Assembly (NCBI GenBank): GCA_025093985.1
Contig: JACAAK010000007.1
Coordinates: forward strand, 1,798,001-1,862,000
Origin: Calvatia gigantea
Lineage: Eukaryota > Basidiomycota > Agaricomycetes > Agaricales > Lycoperdaceae
DNA length: 64,000 nucleotides
Direction of reading: 5' to 3'
Shown here: positions 62,245 through 64,000 of the stretch, one piece after another
Layout: every line of letters begins with the position of its first letter
How positions within the stretch are numbered: position 1 is the first letter of the stretch
Notes under the pieces: generated by a model
Databases searched by the model: none
What the model saw: only the letters and a program-made list of their open reading frames with translations
What the model was told of the DNA's origin: nothing
Program-made: the position numbers and the translations under genes

Positions 62245-64000
62245 AGTGCACAATCCAGGAGAGCAAATGCTGTAATCAATTAATCAATGTTGTCATCGCC
62301 CAATCAATTACTAGCATCAAACAAGATGAATCGCTGGGCATGACGTCACATCCCAGACCGATTCTCATCAGGTGATGCGGTGATACCTGTTGCAACTTTG
62401 AAACAGGATCCACGGGCATTGCGATCTAGACAACCCTTCACCAAGCCCAGGCGTACCCAAAAAGCGTCGAGTAGTAGGCCATGAGTAGTGCGCGGAGTGC
62501 TGAAAATTCGCTCTGGTTGAGGACGGCATCTATGGTCGAATACATGATGTCATCGATCCCGCCGCCAACCCCGTATTTTAACGCTGCGATTGATGCTCTT
62601 AACCTCCTCCTTCATACACCATTGGTGGGAGAACCAAACGACGCGCCGCCCGCAATACCTTTGAAAGAGTTGTCGTCAGGCTCAGGTACCTCGTTTTCGG
62701 AAGAAGATTGACTGAGAAACGGCTGTGAGTGGAGAGCCCCAACGAGAACTGTGTTGCAGCTGACGTTCTAGCTGTTGATTCGGCCATTACTAAATTCTGT
62801 GGATGGAATCTACAGCGAACTGAGACCCTGCGACGAGTGGGTGGCTGTCCTGTTTCCTTCGCCTTGTCCCCCAATTCTTTCCACGGCTTTTTCGACGAAG
62901 TTTATTGTCCGGTTCTCTAATTAGGATTAGGTGCACTTCTCGATAATTCCTAGGAAGAGTTAATCTTATTACCCGTCCTGCCAGTGGAAATCCCATGCAA
63001 CTGCGGCAGGGTTCATTCAATTATGTGACGAACCTTCTCGCAAGACAAAAATGCCAACAAACATCCAAGGGGCTTTTGATGGTGGCCACATACGCACACG
63101 GTTGGTACCTCCGTGTATGAAATGTCCGGTCTGGCGTTGCGCCAAATTCAGCTGGTGCTTCGGCCGATGCTGTAATTAAACGTAGCTACGATGGATATGC
63201 TTCTGTGGAACAACAGATTGAAAGTGGCTAGCTGCAAGTACTCTAGTGTCAATGCACCGAAAACGGGCAGTGGACATTTCTCAACATTTTGTGCTGGACA
63301 AATGCGTCGCGGGAAGTACACCTGAAGGGGGTAAAGCCACACCTTGGCGGCGTACTCTAGGGCGGCACAGGGGCCGGAGTGAGCTTGATACCGGGCGCTA
63401 CTGCCGACCTTGTTCTCTTTTCTATTCGATGTGGAGAAATCCACCCATTTACCTTCACTTCGGTTGCCTGGACCCGACATGATGCGTCCTGGGCTGACTG
63501 TGTGTAAGTGATGAAGGTGCCACAAATGCAATGGTTCCGCGGGGGTTGTATAGTCCGAAAAAAGACTTGAAGATGCCCCGGGCTGGGGCCGGGATATCAG
63601 GCCTCCCCTGAATAGTGTCGCCTCGTTGTGGACAAATCTTTCGTGCAATATGATGGACCTGTTATGTTACAGCAAAACCCATACCAGCCGGACGCTCTGG
63701 CACGAGGCACGGAGGGATTGTGGATATATGTAGGTAACGAGGGGGGAATTTAACGCAACCTCGGCAATTGAAGCAACATGTTTTGTAAACTGACGTCGCG
63801 GAAGTCGTCAGATGGGGCCATGTCCCCATCGGAAGGAATCATTCCGCCATCGCGATCTGAGCCTACCGTACCTTCTGCCCCAAATCCGGGATACATACCC
63901 AAGGCAACTGGGACAAGGTGCAAAAAGTGGCTGACAAGTTTTTGCACCCTGCGGCAGTACCAACCAGTTGAGGCAGTCAACGGTCTTCCACCCGATAGAT
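62245..64000. other. Gene-poor 1.75-kb end of window with weak orphan frames
   Basis: No recognised domain on either strand. The better frames are 62481-62711 (+, 76 codons), 63148-63648 (-, 166 codons, with a possible internal start MSGPGNRSEGKWVDF) and 63750-63980 (-, 76 codons). No transposon ends or long repeats seen. A gene continuing past base 64000 is possible. Confidence 0.4.
62481..62711 (+). CDS. Possible small orphan ORF, 76 codons
   Basis: Starts MSSARSAENSLWLRTASMVE and ends SSGSGTSFSEED. The middle, FNAAIDALNLLLHTPLV, could form an amphipathic helix; the tail is Ser/Gly/acidic. It is divergent from the dehydrogenase (236 bp between starts), which gives it a plausible promoter. 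No family recognised and no splice support, so it may be chance. Confidence 0.25.
   Translation: MSSARSAENSLWLRTASMVEYMMSSIPPPTPYFNAAIDALNLLLHTPLVGEPNDAPPAIPLKELSSGSGTSFSEED

Overview
This window looks like nuclear chromosomal DNA from a mushroom-forming basidiomycete (Agaricomycetes). The evidence is eukaryotic: almost every gene has several short introns of about 50-70 nt with GT..AG borders. There is one Zn(II)2Cys6 factor with the PKRRGPDKTPG-type linker I associate with basidiomycetes, a fungal-type BTB/POZ protein, a Ral2-like kelch-BTB protein and a secreted GH43 enzyme. I see no rRNA, convincing tRNA, CRISPR array, transposon or virus-like segment. About 27 protein genes are supported. 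They are tightly packed on both strands, often as divergent pairs with short shared promoters or convergent pairs 50-200 bp apart. Spans include introns; exon joins were made by hand from splice sites and family conservation.

Layout. 1-8738 is entirely minus strand: an ARC1/AIMP1-like tRNA-binding cofactor (cut by the window edge), a 2-oxoglutarate/Fe(II) oxygenase, a histone-fold protein, an HSP20 chaperone, the SAGA subunit SGF29 and translin. Translin shares a 268-bp promoter with SEN1 (9007-15261, plus), which converges on the ribosome-biogenesis helicase ECM16/DHX37 (15392-19453, minus). Next are a probable Scm3-type CENP-A chaperone (19752-22535, minus) and a small unrecognised mitochondrial membrane protein (23474-23927, minus). 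A class I fructose-bisphosphate aldolase (24478-25795, plus) then converges on PNP oxidase (25852-26606, minus), whose reading frame carries a one-base shift.

27-41 kb: a kelch-BTB protein (plus) converges on a CHFR-like RING ligase (minus). These are followed by a Zn2Cys6 factor (minus), the spliceosomal FHA protein Pml1/SNIP1 (plus), a C2H2 protein (plus) and mitoribosomal mS41 (minus). 41-55 kb: MON1 (minus) is divergent from a BTB protein (plus). An alcohol dehydrogenase (minus) is divergent from a GH43 arabinanase (plus). DUG2 (minus) is divergent from a disordered protein with SUMO-interacting-like motifs (plus). 55-64 kb: a CitE/CLYBL-like lyase (plus), PRP2/DHX16 (plus), a short-chain dehydrogenase (minus), then about 1.75 kb with only weak orphan frames.

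Most content is housekeeping: RNA processing (three RNA helicases, translin, Pml1), chromatin and centromere (SGF29, histone fold, Scm3), vesicle fusion (MON1), glutathione turnover (DUG2), vitamin B6 and central carbon metabolism. I found no convincing new multi-gene system. The items most worth a second look are the class I aldolase (fungi normally use class II), the PNP oxidase frameshift, the unrecognised mitochondrial protein, the SIM-bearing disordered protein, the FHA-less CHFR-like ligase and a perfect (TGAGTACT)x3 promoter repeat at 55401.
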